Shown: piece after piece, positions 34,038-47,000 of the stretch | How positions within the stretch are numbered: position 1 is the first letter of the stretch | How the letters are laid out: each line of letters opens with the position of its first letter | Assembly: GCA_907165275.2 (NCBI GenBank) | Contig: OU015659.1 | Location: 6,986,501-7,050,500 of the forward strand | From: Zygaena filipendulae | Taxonomy: Eukaryota > Arthropoda > Insecta > Lepidoptera > Zygaenidae | Direction of reading: 5' to 3' | DNA: 64,000 nucleotides | The notes under the pieces: generated by a model | Told to the model about the DNA's origin: nothing | Database searches by the model: none | Seen by the model: the letters and a program-made list of their open reading frames with translations, nothing else | Made by a program: the position numbers and the translations under genes

Positions 34038-34282
34038 CTTACCGCCGCACTCAGAGTCAACTTTAATGATTACTTAGTTAAGTATAGATTTTTAAAACAA
34101 AACTGCCGCAATCAGACAAGTTTAATAAATTAATGTTAATTGGCATTTAACTAATTAAGTTACATCTCATTAAATGCCAATTAACATTAATTTACTGAAC
34201 GTCTCTGATTGTGACAGTTTTGTTTTAAAAATCTATACTTAACTAAGTAATCATTAAAGTCGACTCTGAGTGCGGCGGTAAG
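34038..34282. mobile_element. Palindromic MITE, half copy at 44519-44640
   Basis: Ends CTTACCGCCGCACTCAGAGT and its inverse ACTCTGAGTGCGGCGGTAAG. Arms of about 85 bp pair almost perfectly (TTTAATGATTACTTAGTTAA, AGTATAGATTTTTAAAACAA), and the centre (TTAATGTTAATTGGCATTTA) is itself a smaller inverted repeat. No protein. A single arm plus centre recurs at 44519-44640. Confidence 0.75.
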
Positions 34283-35140
34283 TGTCATACAAATATGTAG
34301 ATCGACAAGTAGTAATTAAGTGACAAATATCCAAATATTTTTATTTACGAAATGGATGATTTATTGAAAAATTTGAAAGGAGAATCAAATTTACCATAAG
34401 TTTAAGTAGGTACTTATGATCAATTTGTTATGGATGGTTTAAGATCATCACAAAATATTGGAATATATATAGGTACTTAGGTATTTTTTTGTCTACGGTG
34501 AAACTGTGGTTTGAGGATTATTTTTTACATTATGATACTCTCTATGTTAATCCTACATTATTCACCTTAATATATTGATGTACTAATAGTACATTTGGTA
34601 CCGTACGATGTTTTTCAACAACTCTTGTGAGGGCGCTAAGATAAGGTAGGTTCTAAAGTAGGTACTTTAACTTAACGTAGGTTGCGGAAAGCCGTCACAA
34701 AGTAGGTAAAAGTGTATAAAGTACAAATAATATCTAAAATAAGGAGGCAAACTGACCACTAGTGGGTTATAGCGTATAACTCACACGTGTTTTAACAGCT
34801 GCTTTCTCTAAAACCGGGGAGTTTAGATGAAAGAGTGTGTTGAAAAAACTTTTTACGTTGTTATATCAATGCCTTAACACTTTTACTTGTACGATCTGTG
34901 AATTTTTAAATGACATCTACTACAGTGAGCCAATTCACGGCGGCTCGATTATGTTTCATAGCAAATTTTGCAACTTTTATTTGAATATTTGCATGGTTGC
35001 ACGCTTCTATTAGGTATCATTAAAATAAATTTACCTAAGTAGGTAACTAAAGCTAAATATTTTTTGTGACTGCAAATAACCAACATTGAGCCGCAACAGC
35101 CTCGGTCGTAGTATGCAGCAGAACTGCGATAGTTTTCTTT
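34283..35140. other. Intergenic DNA, nothing recognised
   Basis: AT-rich, without supported exons or clear repeats apart from short TAGGTA words. Confidence 0.4.
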
Positions 35141-35365
35141 ATGCTAGCTATCATCATACCTATCGAGGTGATGCTTAGTAGCGAAAAATGCTGGAAACGA
35201 GTCAACGCATTCATCACCTCAATAATGAAACAGAAAGAGGCCTACGAACGCGAGGAAGAAAAACGCACGAGGGAAACTTATGTTTTAGTCTGTGTGAGTC
35301 GGACACTCCCTGCCAACACGGGCTGGCAGGGGTCCATAAGGGATTTTCCCCTGCTCACGTAAAAA
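35141..35365 (+). mobile_element. Possible LINE ORF2 C-terminal fragment
   Basis: One frame reads EVMLSSEKCWKRVNAFITSI then MKQKEAYEREEEKRTRE, which resembles the charged C-terminal tail of R1/jockey-type LINE polymerases (pattern: Trp, then Lys-rich, then Glu/Arg-rich). No RT or endonuclease is nearby, so only the 3' end would remain. Low-moderate confidence because the resemblance is from general memory of the family. Confidence 0.4.
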
Positions 35366-35615
35366 AAAAACTATCATCATACCGATCGACAAAATAACAA
35401 ACTATCTGAAAATATATCGCGAGGGATAGCTAGATAGCTGTCCCTAGCGTGATAGCGTGACACGTGATTTATTCAGGAATATTTTTTAAGCAATGCGCAA
35501 AAAAATTTTGGTGGTTGAGTATCAGAACACATTTCCATTATTTGTTCAAAACTTTTTTATATTTTTTTATCCGGTTTTAAATTAGCAAAATATGGACACT
35601 ATCTATTCGTAATAA

Positions 35616-35765
35616 TATCAAAATGGCGCGCGCGCCGTGCGGCGTACGCGGGGGTGTTGCAGCGGGGGTGAACGACCTTGATCAGCTGTCGGTACATTGT
35701 AACCTACGTAAATACCTAGCCGAACGAGCGCTTCACGCGCAGCGATGGCGGCGGCGACTAGAGTA
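35616..35765. other. Small CpG-rich patch
   Basis: About 150 bp much richer in G+C and CpG than its surroundings (GGCGCGCGCGCCGTGCGGCG, CGAACGAGCGCTTCACGCGC, ATGGCGGCGGCGACTAGAG). Open in frames on both strands, so no coding claim is made. It may be a promoter-type or repeat-derived patch. Confidence 0.35.
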
Positions 35766-36769
35766 GCCAATAAATCAATTGCAAAATATACATCTTTCAT
35801 TCCCGATAACTTTAGTTTTTTGTACTTAGACTTATCAAAATAAAAAAGGTGTTTATTAAAACTCCTTTAAGTTCAATTTGTAAAAGTTTGCGCACTGAAT
35901 AAAAAATATTCCTGTATATATTAAGATAAGATATATTACAAAGTCTCGAACTTTTTTGATGACAAAAAGCTATTTTAATCGATAGTTTTGAAAAGAGCAA
36001 CCCAAGTACTTTTTATCCGTCTCTTCTCTTGAAAAATTTGATGGCAGGTAAGTGAAACATAAACATGTTTTGACTGACAATGTGATGATGTAAAAATTTT
36101 ACACATTTCTGACTTGAGAAATTCCATAAATATTTTGAGTTTGAGTTTAAAAGTAATTTGTGGTTAATTTGCAGTAAATAAATAATATAATCGAAGTATA
36201 CGGATATATGTAGGTATCTACTCGTAGAATATTTTCCATAAAATTGTTTTAATTAATGGAATATCGATGATATGGAGTGAACCTATATATGGTCTTTATC
36301 TCGTAAGTACTTAATCATTCTTGTGTAATACCGACAGACGCGTGCAGTTAATGCCTAACCGGTGAAAGTATCTTAGTGTTGTACCTATGTTGAATAAAAT
36401 GCAACGTAAGTGTTGACCAAAACGAATTTATTTTCGGCTTGAAGATTTTACACCAAAAGGAACCCTTACAGAATCACTTCGTTGTCCTTCTGTCTGTCTG
36501 TCGGTCTGTTTGTGAACCTTTTTCTCATATAGGAACGCGTTGAAGAAGAGATCAAGTTGAAATTAATATCAAGTACACAAGTTTGCAATCCCTTGAAGCT
36601 ACGACAAAATCAAACTTAACAAAAATTTACAAACCTATAGTTTACCTAGAATACAGCAAGCAATGGCAATGGCAAGAAGCAGTTTTATAGCACAAGTAAA
36701 GGCAAAAATTCAAACACCGTAAATTTGTAGCTATCCCCACAAAAAAAATGGAATTATAAACTTATCTAC

Positions 36770-37030
36770 TAGTCATTCCCGCGGGAACTCCCAAATAGAA
36801 AAACGCGGGTGAACTCCATAAATTCTGGTCTTAGCTTACGTCTCCTGCCCATAAACTATCTAGGTACAAGTAAGTATCTGCGGAATTTCAGTTTGAAAGG
36901 ACCAGTATAATATACTAGCTGCTTCACGCGGTTTCACTCGCGTTAATTTCGGAGTTCCTGTGGAAACATTATCTCCTTCTATGTATCCCTGATAACGTGT
37001 ACCTACTTATGCCTATAATTTCCTAGGCGT
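36770..37030. repeat. Two partial CCGCGG-type repeats
   Basis: Partial copies at about 36775-36815 (CATTCCCGCGGGAACTCC) and, inverted, 36913-37030 (ACTAGCTGCTTCACGCGGTT, CGTGTACCTACTTATGCC). No coding sequence. Confidence 0.55.
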
Positions 37031-37290
37031 GAAAGCGTAATGCGCTTATTACACTTTGCAATTTCAGGACACCAATTTAGGGCTCTAAATCGGATAACAT
37101 AAGGGTCTGTGAGTGAGAGAAAGAAAGCGAGTAATCACACTACACCAAATTGTACCCTAAATCGACTACTCTAGGGTACATTTTAATGTAGTACGATCAC
37201 TCGCTCTCTCTCTCACTCACCGACCCTAAATTGTATCCAATTTAGAGCTCCAAATTGGTGCTCTGAAATTGCAAGGTGTAATAAGCGCTT
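37030..37290. mobile_element. MITE with TIRs GCGCTTATTACACTTTGCAA / TTGCAAGGTGTAATAAGCGC
   Basis: Arms extend well inside the ends: CACCAATTTAGGGCTCTAAA pairs with TTTAGAGCTCCAAATTGGTG, and AGTGAGAGAAAGAAAGCGAG with CTCGCTCTCTCTCTCACT. Central TTGTACCCTAAATCGACTAC and TAGGGTACA also pair. No protein. Confidence 0.75.
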
Positions 37291-38201
37291 AAAAAACACA
37301 AACTCACTTTCTCATTTAGGTATTATTAGTTAGCAAACTGACCGCGACCTATATCAATACAATGTATGGGGACAAAAGATTTCCGACAGCAAAGTTTGAC
37401 CCGCAATACCTACAGTTTACGACGAATTATTTACATAAGTTTTATGTTTAACTTTGGTTTGCTACGTCTTTGTTTTCACTTTAAAATTCTATATTTAGTT
37501 TTTATTCTGTTGTAAGTGTAAATACATGTCAATAAACGGTTTTATTATTATTATTACAATAATAAGTTCACCGTTATAGTCTTTTCTTTTTAGGTAAATT
37601 TGATTAGGTGTCGAATTCATAATTGTCTTTGCTTTGCTCGTCTTTGTTAATTGTTTCTGTATCGTTTTGTATACCTATTGTAAACCAAACGAACGCAACT
37701 TATTAGAACAGAACGTTTCGTAACTTTGGTAGGTATTTTAATTATTATTTTGGAATAAACTTACATCATACTCAAGTACATACAATCTCAGACGAAATAA
37801 AAATAAAGACTTTTTATTTCGTCTGAGCATACAATAATAAAATTAGGATTAGTAATATCTGAAATAATGTTGTGTTCTAACATTTAACCCAGTAAAAATG
37901 TAGTTATTGCAGGAAATATAAGCTTTGTTATGTATAAATAAATAACTACATAAACGTAGTCGTCAGTGCAAAGTAAATAATCGAATACGATGTTTTTACT
38001 TTTGAATCATTGTTCTTTTTAAAGTTATAATAATAAAATCACAAGTTTATAAAACTTCACGATCGGACTCAAAATCATCATCACATCATTCTTAAACGAA
38101 ACGCAGACTAACAATAAGTGAAGTGATGATACTTTATATAATTTCAATATATCTTAATAAATTTTAAATTCAATGAAATAAAAAGCATTAGTTTAAATAA
38201 A
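37291..38201. promoter_or_regulatory. Upstream region of yellow gene B
   Basis: About 0.9 kb of AT-rich DNA between a MITE and the first coding exon. A TATA-like TTTATATAA at about 38133-38141 lies about 65 bp before the ATG (38202). It contains a short inverted pair CAGACGAAATAAA / TTTATTTCGTCTGA at about 37790-37827. Promoter assignment is inference from position only. Confidence 0.35.
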
Positions 38202-41200
38202 ATGATCACAGGTAAGTCCACATAGAAAGTTTATACAAGTAGGTATTAGATATTGCCAAATCATTGGTACGTAACAGATTTCTCTGTTGTTGTGATATTG
38301 ACAATGTATAATATGACCATTATACTCAACACAAACTCTCGTACTACCTATCTATAGCTATTTTAGATGGGTTGTTGTAAATTCGTCACATAGTAAATTG
38401 GTCACATTTTAAGATTACATAAATCTTATACATTATTTGGTTAATTATAATAAAGCCGTGACACGAAATTGTAAATTAAAAGATTAACATTTAGATTCTA
38501 GAAATGTAGATGATATATTATTATAGTGACTAAAATTTGACAAAAATTATAGTTGAAAGAGGTTGATAGTTGCTCTCATATTAAATGAATAGAGATACAA
38601 AACAATAATTTATAAGTAAAGCTAAAATATATGTTTAGAAGTTAAAACGTACCTATGTATATAAATATCAACTTGAGGATATTCTGAAAGTGATGAACAG
38701 ATATATCCTCCGATAGTCATTCAACAGTATTATAAATTTTATGTTTTTATCAATTTTAGAAGCAAAGCAGTTAGCAGGCGTGGCGCTATGGTTAGCGATG
38801 TTGGGTGTAGCGCAACCACAGTCAGTGCCCGCTGACACTGACACCCCACCTTTTAACACGCTCTACAAGTGGAAATACGTAGACTTCGAGTTCCTATCGC
38901 CAAATCATCGAAGGCATGCGCTTTCTAGCGGGTAATTTACTTTATTAATTAGGATTAAAGTTATATCTAGAGAGGGAGAGGTTTAGAGGGGCAACACATT
39001 AAGGTAATGCTATGATGAATATGGTACTAATCCTTACTGTTAGATATAGGGTAAAACCCGGATAGTTGCCACACTTTTCGAAATAGTTTTATATCTCCCG
39101 GTACATAAATCAAAATATTTTATTTTTTAAACTGGCAAGTACTTTGGTTCTTTATCTACAAATTTATTAAATGTAAAAGACATTATCTTTGAAATTTCCA
39201 GAGTATTAGCGATTTCTACGGACCTCTACTTTTTGTGACATCTATCCCATATATGGGATAGTTGCCTAGTCCATATAAATTACATTTAGGATAGACGCCC
39301 CGTCGGGAAACAAGGCATCTATCCCGAAAAATCTTTGATCTCACCTTGCGTTCCCGTGCAATCGCACAGAGACATGAGACGCAGTCCACTTAATAGTAGT
39401 TGGAAAGTCTTTTGATAGATAAATAAAATAGCACGCGATTCATCTGCGAAACTAGAGTAATTACGATCGGGGCAACTATACCCCCAGGGCAACTATCCTG
39501 GTTTTACCCTAAATACGAAAGTATTTGTTTGTTGGTTTGTTATTCACGCCTCAACGGCTCAAAGGATCATCATGAAATTTTGCATACACGTGTCGGGGAG
39601 TCACAAAAGGACATAGGGTACTTTTTGTCCCGGAATTTCTGCGGGATCTCCGAAATTACCGCTAGTGAAACCGTGGGGATAAACCATAAAAAATATTAAT
39701 ATAAAAGGAAATTATAAAATTCATCTGTAATGGTAAAAATATCATCAGTATCAATCTAATTATTCCACTTATCCTTATACTACTAGCTGTTACTCGCGGT
39801 AAGTAGGAAGTTCTCGCGGGAATTCCGGGATAAAAAGTACCCTATGTCCTTCTCTGTGCCCCTGAAAACGTGTATACGAAATTTCATGATGATCGGTTGA
39901 GCCGTTAAGGCGTGAAAGCGTAACAAACAAATAAAGAAACTCACTTTCGTATTTATAATTAGTAAAAAGGATTTAAATGCGAAAGTGAGTAGTACGATTA
40001 AACTTACATTAATTGTAAGGTGATTTTGGCGATTTTTCGACCCCTATCTTCCCCCTGGTGCGATGTTGTGAGATTTTGCTTAAACCCTCCCTTTCCCCTA
40101 ATCTCGAGTGAGATTTTTTCAAAATGCATACCTTGAGAGATTATATTATTTTATTTATCTTTACGCTTTCATGCCTTAACGGCTCAACCGATCATCATCA
40201 AAATTTTGCACACAGGTTGTCAAGGGTACAGTGGGGTACTTTTTGTCCCGGCATTCCCGAGGGAACTCCGAAATTAACGCGGGTGAAACCGCGGGCACAT
40301 CTATAGGCAACGATAAAATTAATTTAGTTACCTACCATATTTCATTTTAATTTTTCCAGTAAATTTGTGCCAGAGAATGTATTGCCTTTGGGAATAGAGG
40401 TGTGGGGTTCCCGCGTGTGGGTGACGCTCCCGCGGTGGCGGCGCGGGGTGCCGGCCACGCTAGCGACGGTGCCCCGCGCGGGCGGACTGCCCTCGCCGCC
40501 ACTGAAGCCGTACCCGGATTGGAACTATCATGGCGCTATTAGTAAGCTCATTAATTTTTCGATATATGTTAGCAGAACCATCAGTCATTATTTTAATAAT
40601 TAGAATAGGTATAGGTAAATTCCAAGCGAATTTGTAATCATTCTATAAATACATATATTTTTGGCTGACATTAAAAAAAGCTACGTACGCGTACGGTAGT
40701 TAGGTCATTTTGAAAAGGAAGAAACTCAGTGGTTACCAAAGTATGGGTTGCCACCCATTGGTGGGTCGCGAGCGAATATTAGGTGGGCCCTGAAAACAAA
40801 ACTAAATAAATGGATGTACCTGTGTATCAAACTCATTGAGATTAAAAGTAACTAAAATTTACGTTGAGGATACCATGATATAAATAGTGGTGAGTCCCGA
40901 GTTTTTGGTATGTGGGTCGTGATCCAGTCAACTTTAGGAACCACTGAAGAAACTTTTTAGATAAATTATATATCTGGGGGCACGGTAGTGTTAATGAAAA
41001 AAAAAAGAAAAGAAAATTTGTCACAGCCAACTTACAACAACAACAAAAATCCCACTAAAAATATTACTAATTTATGAAAAAGAATGGGAAAAAAATTTGT
41101 TTGTTCAAATTTTGGGTATCTATTGGATTAATCTAGAAAACGGTGCTGTGAGCGTGGGTCATCGAGGTTATGATGACTCTCCAGAACTAATCGTTGTTCG

Positions 41201-42276
41201 TTTACTGGCAATTGGTTCACTGTTACGTAATTAAACTAGAGATTAAGTTTAATTCGTAGTTGTATTATGATCGGTGTAATTTACATTAAAGTGATTACAA
41301 CAAAAAAACTGTGGTATTTAAGTGTCTCTATTTTTTCTCTTTAGATATGGAAAAGAACTGTTCCGGTTTGACATCTGTATTTCGAGTGAACGCTGACCAC
41401 TGCGGACGACTCTGGATTTTGGATTCTGGACAAATCGATTCTCAAGACGAACCCAAACAATTGTGTCCACCCAGCATAGTAGTGTTTGATCTTCACACGG
41501 ACACTCTTGTAGCTCGTTATACTATCCCGGAAAAATATGTTTTACAAGACTCATTGTTTTCAAATATCATCGTGGACTCTCGTCATCATGATTGTTCGGA
41601 TATCCATGTCTATATAGCAGACACTTGGCGATTTGGGCTGCTCGTTTTCAGGCAAAGAGATGAACAATTTTGGCGATTCTCACATCATTTATTTTATCCG
41701 GACCCTCTGGCTTCGAATTATACTTTACATGGACTTAATTTTCAATGGGCTGATGGTATTTTTGGCTTAGCACTGACGCCTATTATTGAGAGTTATGACA
41801 GAATATTGTATTTTCATTCTATGTCGAGTTATAGAGAGTTTTATGTGTCTACCTCCATTCTGCAACAACCTTGGCGTGTGAATAATAGTGCGACCGAGTT
41901 TAGCCTCATCGGTGAGAGTAGAGGACTGTCTGGTCAGTCCTCAGCATCAGCTATCGATAGAAGAGGCGTGATGTTCTATGGTCTAGTCAGTAAAGATAGT
42001 ATCGGTTGTTGGGACACGAGGAAGCCATACCTTAAGAGTAATTTGGGTGTGGTCGCTTCTAATTCAGAGACGCTTGTATTTCCTAACGACTTAAAAATCG
42101 ACCAAGATAAATACCAGAGTGTGTGGGTCATATCGAATCGTCTGCCAATGTTTCAAGACGGTCCCTTAGATCCTGATGATTATAATTTTCGGATAATGCA
42201 CGCAGATTCTAAGGAAGCGGTCAGGCAGACTGTATGTGACCCATTGGTAGAGCCGTCTGCAGAGCAGGGCTATTGA
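38202..42276 (+). CDS. yellow/MRJP-family protein, gene B (four coding exons, 431 aa)
   Basis: Coding exons: 38202-38211 (10 nt), 38760-38931, 40360-40541, 41345-42276; phases 1, 2, 1 agree and the total is 432 codons with stop. The tiny first exon ATGATCACAG is inferred because it supplies a start and the correct phase. A hydrophobic signal-like segment (LAGVALWLAMLGVAQ) follows. MRJP hallmarks: TLYKWKYVDFEF, LPLGIEVWGSRVWVTLPRWR, GVPATLATV, PPLKPYPDWNYHG, CSGLTSVFRVNADHCGRLWI, LCPPSIVVFDLHTDT, LHGLNFQWADGIFGLALTP, SIGCWDTRKPY. The conserved domain is mostly in one large last exon. Secreted, presumably cuticle or pigment related. It shares exon plan, length and many blocks with gene C, so the two are tandem duplicates. 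Subfamily (e.g. yellow-e or -h type) not decided. Confidence 0.9.
39500..39965. repeat. Two CCGCGG-type repeats in intron 2 of yellow B
   Basis: A direct copy at about 39510-39685 (CACGCCTCAACGGCTC, CATAGGGTACTTTTTGTCCC) is followed by an inverted one at about 39783-39965 (CTAGCTGTTACTCGCGG, AAAGTACCCTATGTCCTTCT). The two can pair as an RNA hairpin. Confidence 0.65.
40150..40310 (+). repeat. CCGCGG-type repeat near the 3' end of intron 2 of yellow B
   Basis: TTTACGCTTTCATGCCTTAA, CAACCGATCATCATCAAAAT and GAAACCGCGGGCACATCTA; ends about 50 bp before exon 3. Confidence 0.65.
40727..40946. mobile_element. hAT-type MITE, 220 bp, with perfect 8-bp target duplication
   Basis: Starts CAGTGGTTACCAAAGT and ends ACTTTAGGAACCACTG, the classic hAT terminal motif. 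It is flanked on both sides by AAGAAACT (40719-40726 and 40947-40954), the 8-bp duplication typical of hAT transposition. No transposase inside. It lies in intron 3 of yellow gene B. Confidence 0.85.
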
Positions 42277-44090
42277 GATTTGCAAGAGTTAAGAGTTAAC
42301 AAATAAGAATTTTAAATACCTACTTTATACGTTATTTCAAGTCATTATAATTAAATAATTGTTTCACGCTATTAAATTTCGGAAACGATTACATGTAGGT
42401 AGATATATTACCTATATTGTATCTACTGTTTAAAGTATAAGTAATTGATAAAAAAGTATCCTACCGTCTTATCAAGTTCAATGGTTCAAATACGCATTGC
42501 TTCCGCATGATGTGTGCATAGATAGACAGTGATTTTATTGTAAATATCACTATAATATTTTATTATAGATAATTTTATTGCATGTCGCGATCATATTAAA
42601 ATAAAACTATGTACAAGCATGTCGTCTCTCTTCCGTTACAGTTTTATTTTAAGTACCTATAAGTACTTTAAGATTTCTAAAATTAAAATTATACTGATAC
42701 GCTTAAATAAAGTTTTTTTAATTAGATACTATAAAGTAATACCAAGCTGCCTGATACTATATTGATAGGTATAGTGTTGGCAATTGCGCACAGAAGTAAC
42801 ATTGCTATGTTTAAAAAATCACCATTATGGATTTATTATGGATGGTCGTAATTTTGATAACTCTACTTTCTTGAGGACAACCCACCAGTAAGTGTAATAG
42901 CTGATGAGACTACGGGACGTGAGTTCTTTGTACTGCTTCGAACTAGCTGTTCCACGGCGGTTTCACCCGCGTGAACTTCGATATTCCCGCGGGCACTCTC
43001 CGTTCTAAAATAAAATACCTTTATCCGAGTAACAAAGGATACTCCTTTCCAATCGGTGTTTTTTTAGAATCGGTTCAGTAGTTCAGGAGATTATTCTTTA
43101 CAGTTTACATTCAAACTTACAAACTTTACCTTTTTATAACACCAATTAAGTTACATAGTTTAGATGCAGTTTGAAGACTCAATAAGTTGTTGAAATCACT
43201 TTATTTCTGTTTGTAATACATACCTAACTGTAATCGACTTATACTTTCCTTAACATTTCATTAAGACATAATATTTCATATGAAATCCACCCTAAGCCTC
43301 GGACTGACAGATTGTCTGTCCGAGGTGCTTGATTCACTATGAACCTTATATCGCACTTAAAAATTGTTTTCTCTATACGTGAAAGTTTTAAAACGTGTGT
43401 GATCGGTGCCCCCCCCCCCGTTCTAGGTATAAAGTTTCTCGCGCCTTTTCAACTCCGAATGTAATGTGATATAGATATTTTTATATGTCTTGATAAAATT
43501 GTTAGTATTTGTATCGAATAGTATCCTGTAAAAACAAAATTAACTATTTAACAGAAGTGTACTGACCATCCGAAACAAGTCATACACTAACACATGATGT
43601 CAACAAGTGTGGCGGTCAGTGCATGATGATAATACCCAAAATACGTCGGAAGGAACCGAACGTCTCAATTTGCGGGCATAACGCTTTTTCCTTGTGTGAC
43701 GCGTGACGATTTCTACCAGTAAACTTCTACCGCAAGCCGCGTTATAGAAATTCGTTCCAAAAATACATAAACGTAGTCTTATGGCAGCATAGACTACGCA
43801 TCAGCGATTTTCGGCATCAACAGCTTTTGTTATGATGTTACAGACATACGCGTTAAGTGCAAGAAATATTACAGGTTATAGTGAATCAAGGCTCTGTTAC
43901 GATTAAGTAGAGCTGCAGGCTACTCCGCTGTCGAATAACCAGTATGTTTATAACATTTTGCCTTGTGTGTTTTATGTAATTGGATCTTTGAATACAGAAA
44001 GGTTTTTAACAGCAAAACTTACAGACGTGTTGTTGTATCGTATAAATATTTTCGGATAATGTGTCTATACGAACGTGATATTAATTAAAT
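42277..44090. other. Intergenic region between yellow genes B and C
   Basis: An AATAAA at 42706-42711 is a candidate polyadenylation signal for gene B (earlier AATAAA-like words exist near 42600). An inverted CCGCGG-type repeat is at about 42945-43130. A poly-C run lies at about 43411. A TATAAATA at 44041-44048, about 45 bp before the ATG of gene C, is a possible TATA box. The rest shows no exon. Confidence 0.45.
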
Positions 44091-47000
44091 ATGGTTATAA
44101 TGCACTCGCCAATTTTGAAGATGCAAAAGGTAACAAACATATATATTTTGTCCTTGTTTCTACTATCACCGTTTTAATAATTTTAATTTGTGATAATTAA
44201 AATAGTTTCCTTTTAAATTTTGTAGTCAGAACGCCAGGTGTCCTTGGCTTAGGTTTTCTCTTCATAAAAATTAGATTAAACTTTAAACCAGGCTAAGAAA
44301 TCTATATTTTTTTGTATAGATTTTACAGCCAAATCAGAAAAAGATATAAGTACTAATATGACGCGTGTACTAAACGTAACCATTCTTCCAACCTTCGATT
44401 GTTTTCTTATCCGAAATATTTATAAATAATAATATGTAGATATTATTTAATATTATTTAATTAATAATATGTAGACTACCCAATTACTCAGTCATCTCAT
44501 TAATTTATAAATCTAATAGCCGCACTCAGAGTCGTTTTAATGATTACTTAATTTTAAGTAAAGATTTTAAAAACAAACTGCCGCACTGAGACGTTCATTA
44601 ATGTTAATTAGCATTTAACTAAACAAGTTAGATTCGCATTAGATAGAGCCGCAATACATATAAAAATTAATGGTATTTGTTTTTGTAAAGTAGAATATAA
44701 ATACAATTAGTTAAGTTGTTATTGTCAAGAGTTGCAATTACGAAACTTCATTATGTTTTTTTGGTAAGAATCGGTATGAATTAGGATATGAATTAATGAT
44801 AATGTACCTACCTACTGAAATGTTCTAGATTTTTAATAAACACAAACACTATAGGGAGTGCTACATATTTGTGTAAACTATTTAAATAATAGTTTGGTAA
44901 AAGAAAATAACGTGTATAGGTACCAACAAATTCATAATATACTTACTAAATCCTATACATTTGTTCTGCTGAAGAATTGACAACATTTTGAGTAAATACG
45001 TGTTATAGGCTAAAATATAATCAGTATAGTATAAACCCTAAGGATTAAATTCCTGTGACTTCTTATCGAGGATATTAAAGGTAGGCATTATTTACCTACC
45101 TACATAGTGTTGATACCGGTTGATACTTACTTATTCGGTCGATGAGGTCGTAAAATAATAACATCTTTAAGGAAAATATTAATTGGAAATCTGTAAAATT
45201 TCAAGTTGTTAGTAACACGTTTTTTAATAGTTATATTATACTAGCTGTGCCCCGCAGTTTCACCCGCGTGAGTTCCGGAATTCCCGCAAGAACTCCAAAG
45301 TAGCCTAATTTACTCCATATAACATCAGCTAATTAACAGTGAAAGTCTCGTCAAAATGAGTCCAACTGTTTCGGAAATTCACCCGCGTGAGTTTTGGAAT
45401 TCCCACAGGAAATCCAAACTTATTTTATACAAACCTTGTCCTGATAATAATGAACATAAAAAAATATCCAATTTGGTGCAGGTATTGCAGTCGTGTCGAA
45501 GTTATGCGATCGCATCAGTTTCGGCGATTCATTTTTATTTAATTATATTATCATTTTTAAGATCCATATTAGCCAATTTAGAAAGTAATTCATTCTTAAT
45601 TAGATATTTGAGAACAGATATATTTTTGCCAACATCACTATAGTGACGCATTTGATTATACACACATAATTACGTAAATAGTAATAATATAAATATGTGA
45701 AATAAAGCATTCTAACATTTATAATATGCACCTGTGTTTTATCACATTTATAAAGTTAGTATGGTTATATTGTACGTATTTATTTTTCTGTATGTATATT
45801 TTATATCTATGCGCGTATCTTTGTATATCTTTTTTATGTATTTTTATTATATCTTTTTTATGTATTTTTATTTATGTTCTATGTGTATATTTTGTATTAT
45901 TATTTTGTATTATTTTATGATTCCTGTTCTACCTATATTATACCAAATCAATATATAAATTCTCTGTATTTGTCCTATCCACCCAAAGGTTGTCTGGAAG
46001 AGATCGCTAGTAAAGCGATAAGACCGCCTTTTGTATGCCCTTAGTTATAAGTTTCTGTAAACACACTGTAAAATTATTTTGGTGTACAATAAAGTGTATT
46101 CTATTCTATTCTATTCTATTCTAAACCATAATAGGTATTATCTCACTACTAAGTAAACTAAATAATATTGCGATATAGTATAGGTACCTATATATTTATT
46201 TTCAGATAATTTCATGTCTGATTGGTCTGGTGTTTGTTTCAACAAGTGTGGTGTCGAGTTACCGGGACTCACCAAACCAATCAGTAGAAACATTATATCG
46301 GTGGAAACAAATTGATTACGAGTTCCCCAGCCCCCGAGCTAAACAGCAAGCTATTCAAAATGGGTATGAAACTGTTTATTTAATATCTAGCTGTGCCCCG
46401 CGGTTTCACCCGCGTGAGTTTTGGGATCAGGAACCTTTGTGGACGCAGGCAGGTCAACCCGCCAAAGTTTCATCACAATCGGACCAATGGTTTCGAAACG
46501 CATAGAGCACAGACATACAAACATAAATTTTTATTTATAAAGAAGATTATGTAAGGATTATCTTTGTAATAGGTACCTACCTACTTTTGGTGTATGATCA
46601 ACGTATGCGAGGATTCTGAGCTCGAAAGCGCATTTTCATCCGACTTGCTTCAAATTTATCGTCACTACTCAGCTCCTGATGTGTCTTAGCGTTATGTTAT
46701 ATAGCCTATAACCTGCCCTGGAGTATGGACTACAATCGTACCAAGTTTGGTTAAAATCCCTTCATTAGTTTTGACCCATGCGTGCACATACAGACAGACA
46801 GACAGACAAAAAATTTACTGATTGCATTTTTGGCATCAGTATCGATCACCATTCATCTTCCAATATTAATTTTGAATATAAATTCAATGTACAGAATTGA
46901 CCTCTCTACAGTTTTATTATAAGTACTTATAGATAGATATAAATAAAAAACTATATTATTATTAGATATTATAGTAGCTGTCCCCCGCGATTTCACCTGT

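Noticed and set aside
35996..36047. Second exon of the interrupted gene
   Set aside because: Donor is good and the phase fits, but the acceptor lacks a pyrimidine tract and the protein is unknown; mentioned only as a possibility.
45356..45643. 95-codon open frame in intron 1 of yellow C
   Set aside because: Its start is repeat sequence (CCCGCGTGAG phrase) and the rest is AT-rich with no recognised domain.
45726..45958. Overlapping hydrophobic open frames
   Set aside because: Product of T-rich low-complexity DNA (repeated TTTATGTATTTTTATT); two frames look equally hydrophobic.
46090..46125. CRISPR-like short repeats
   Set aside because: Simple ATTCT microsatellite without spacers, in a eukaryotic genome.
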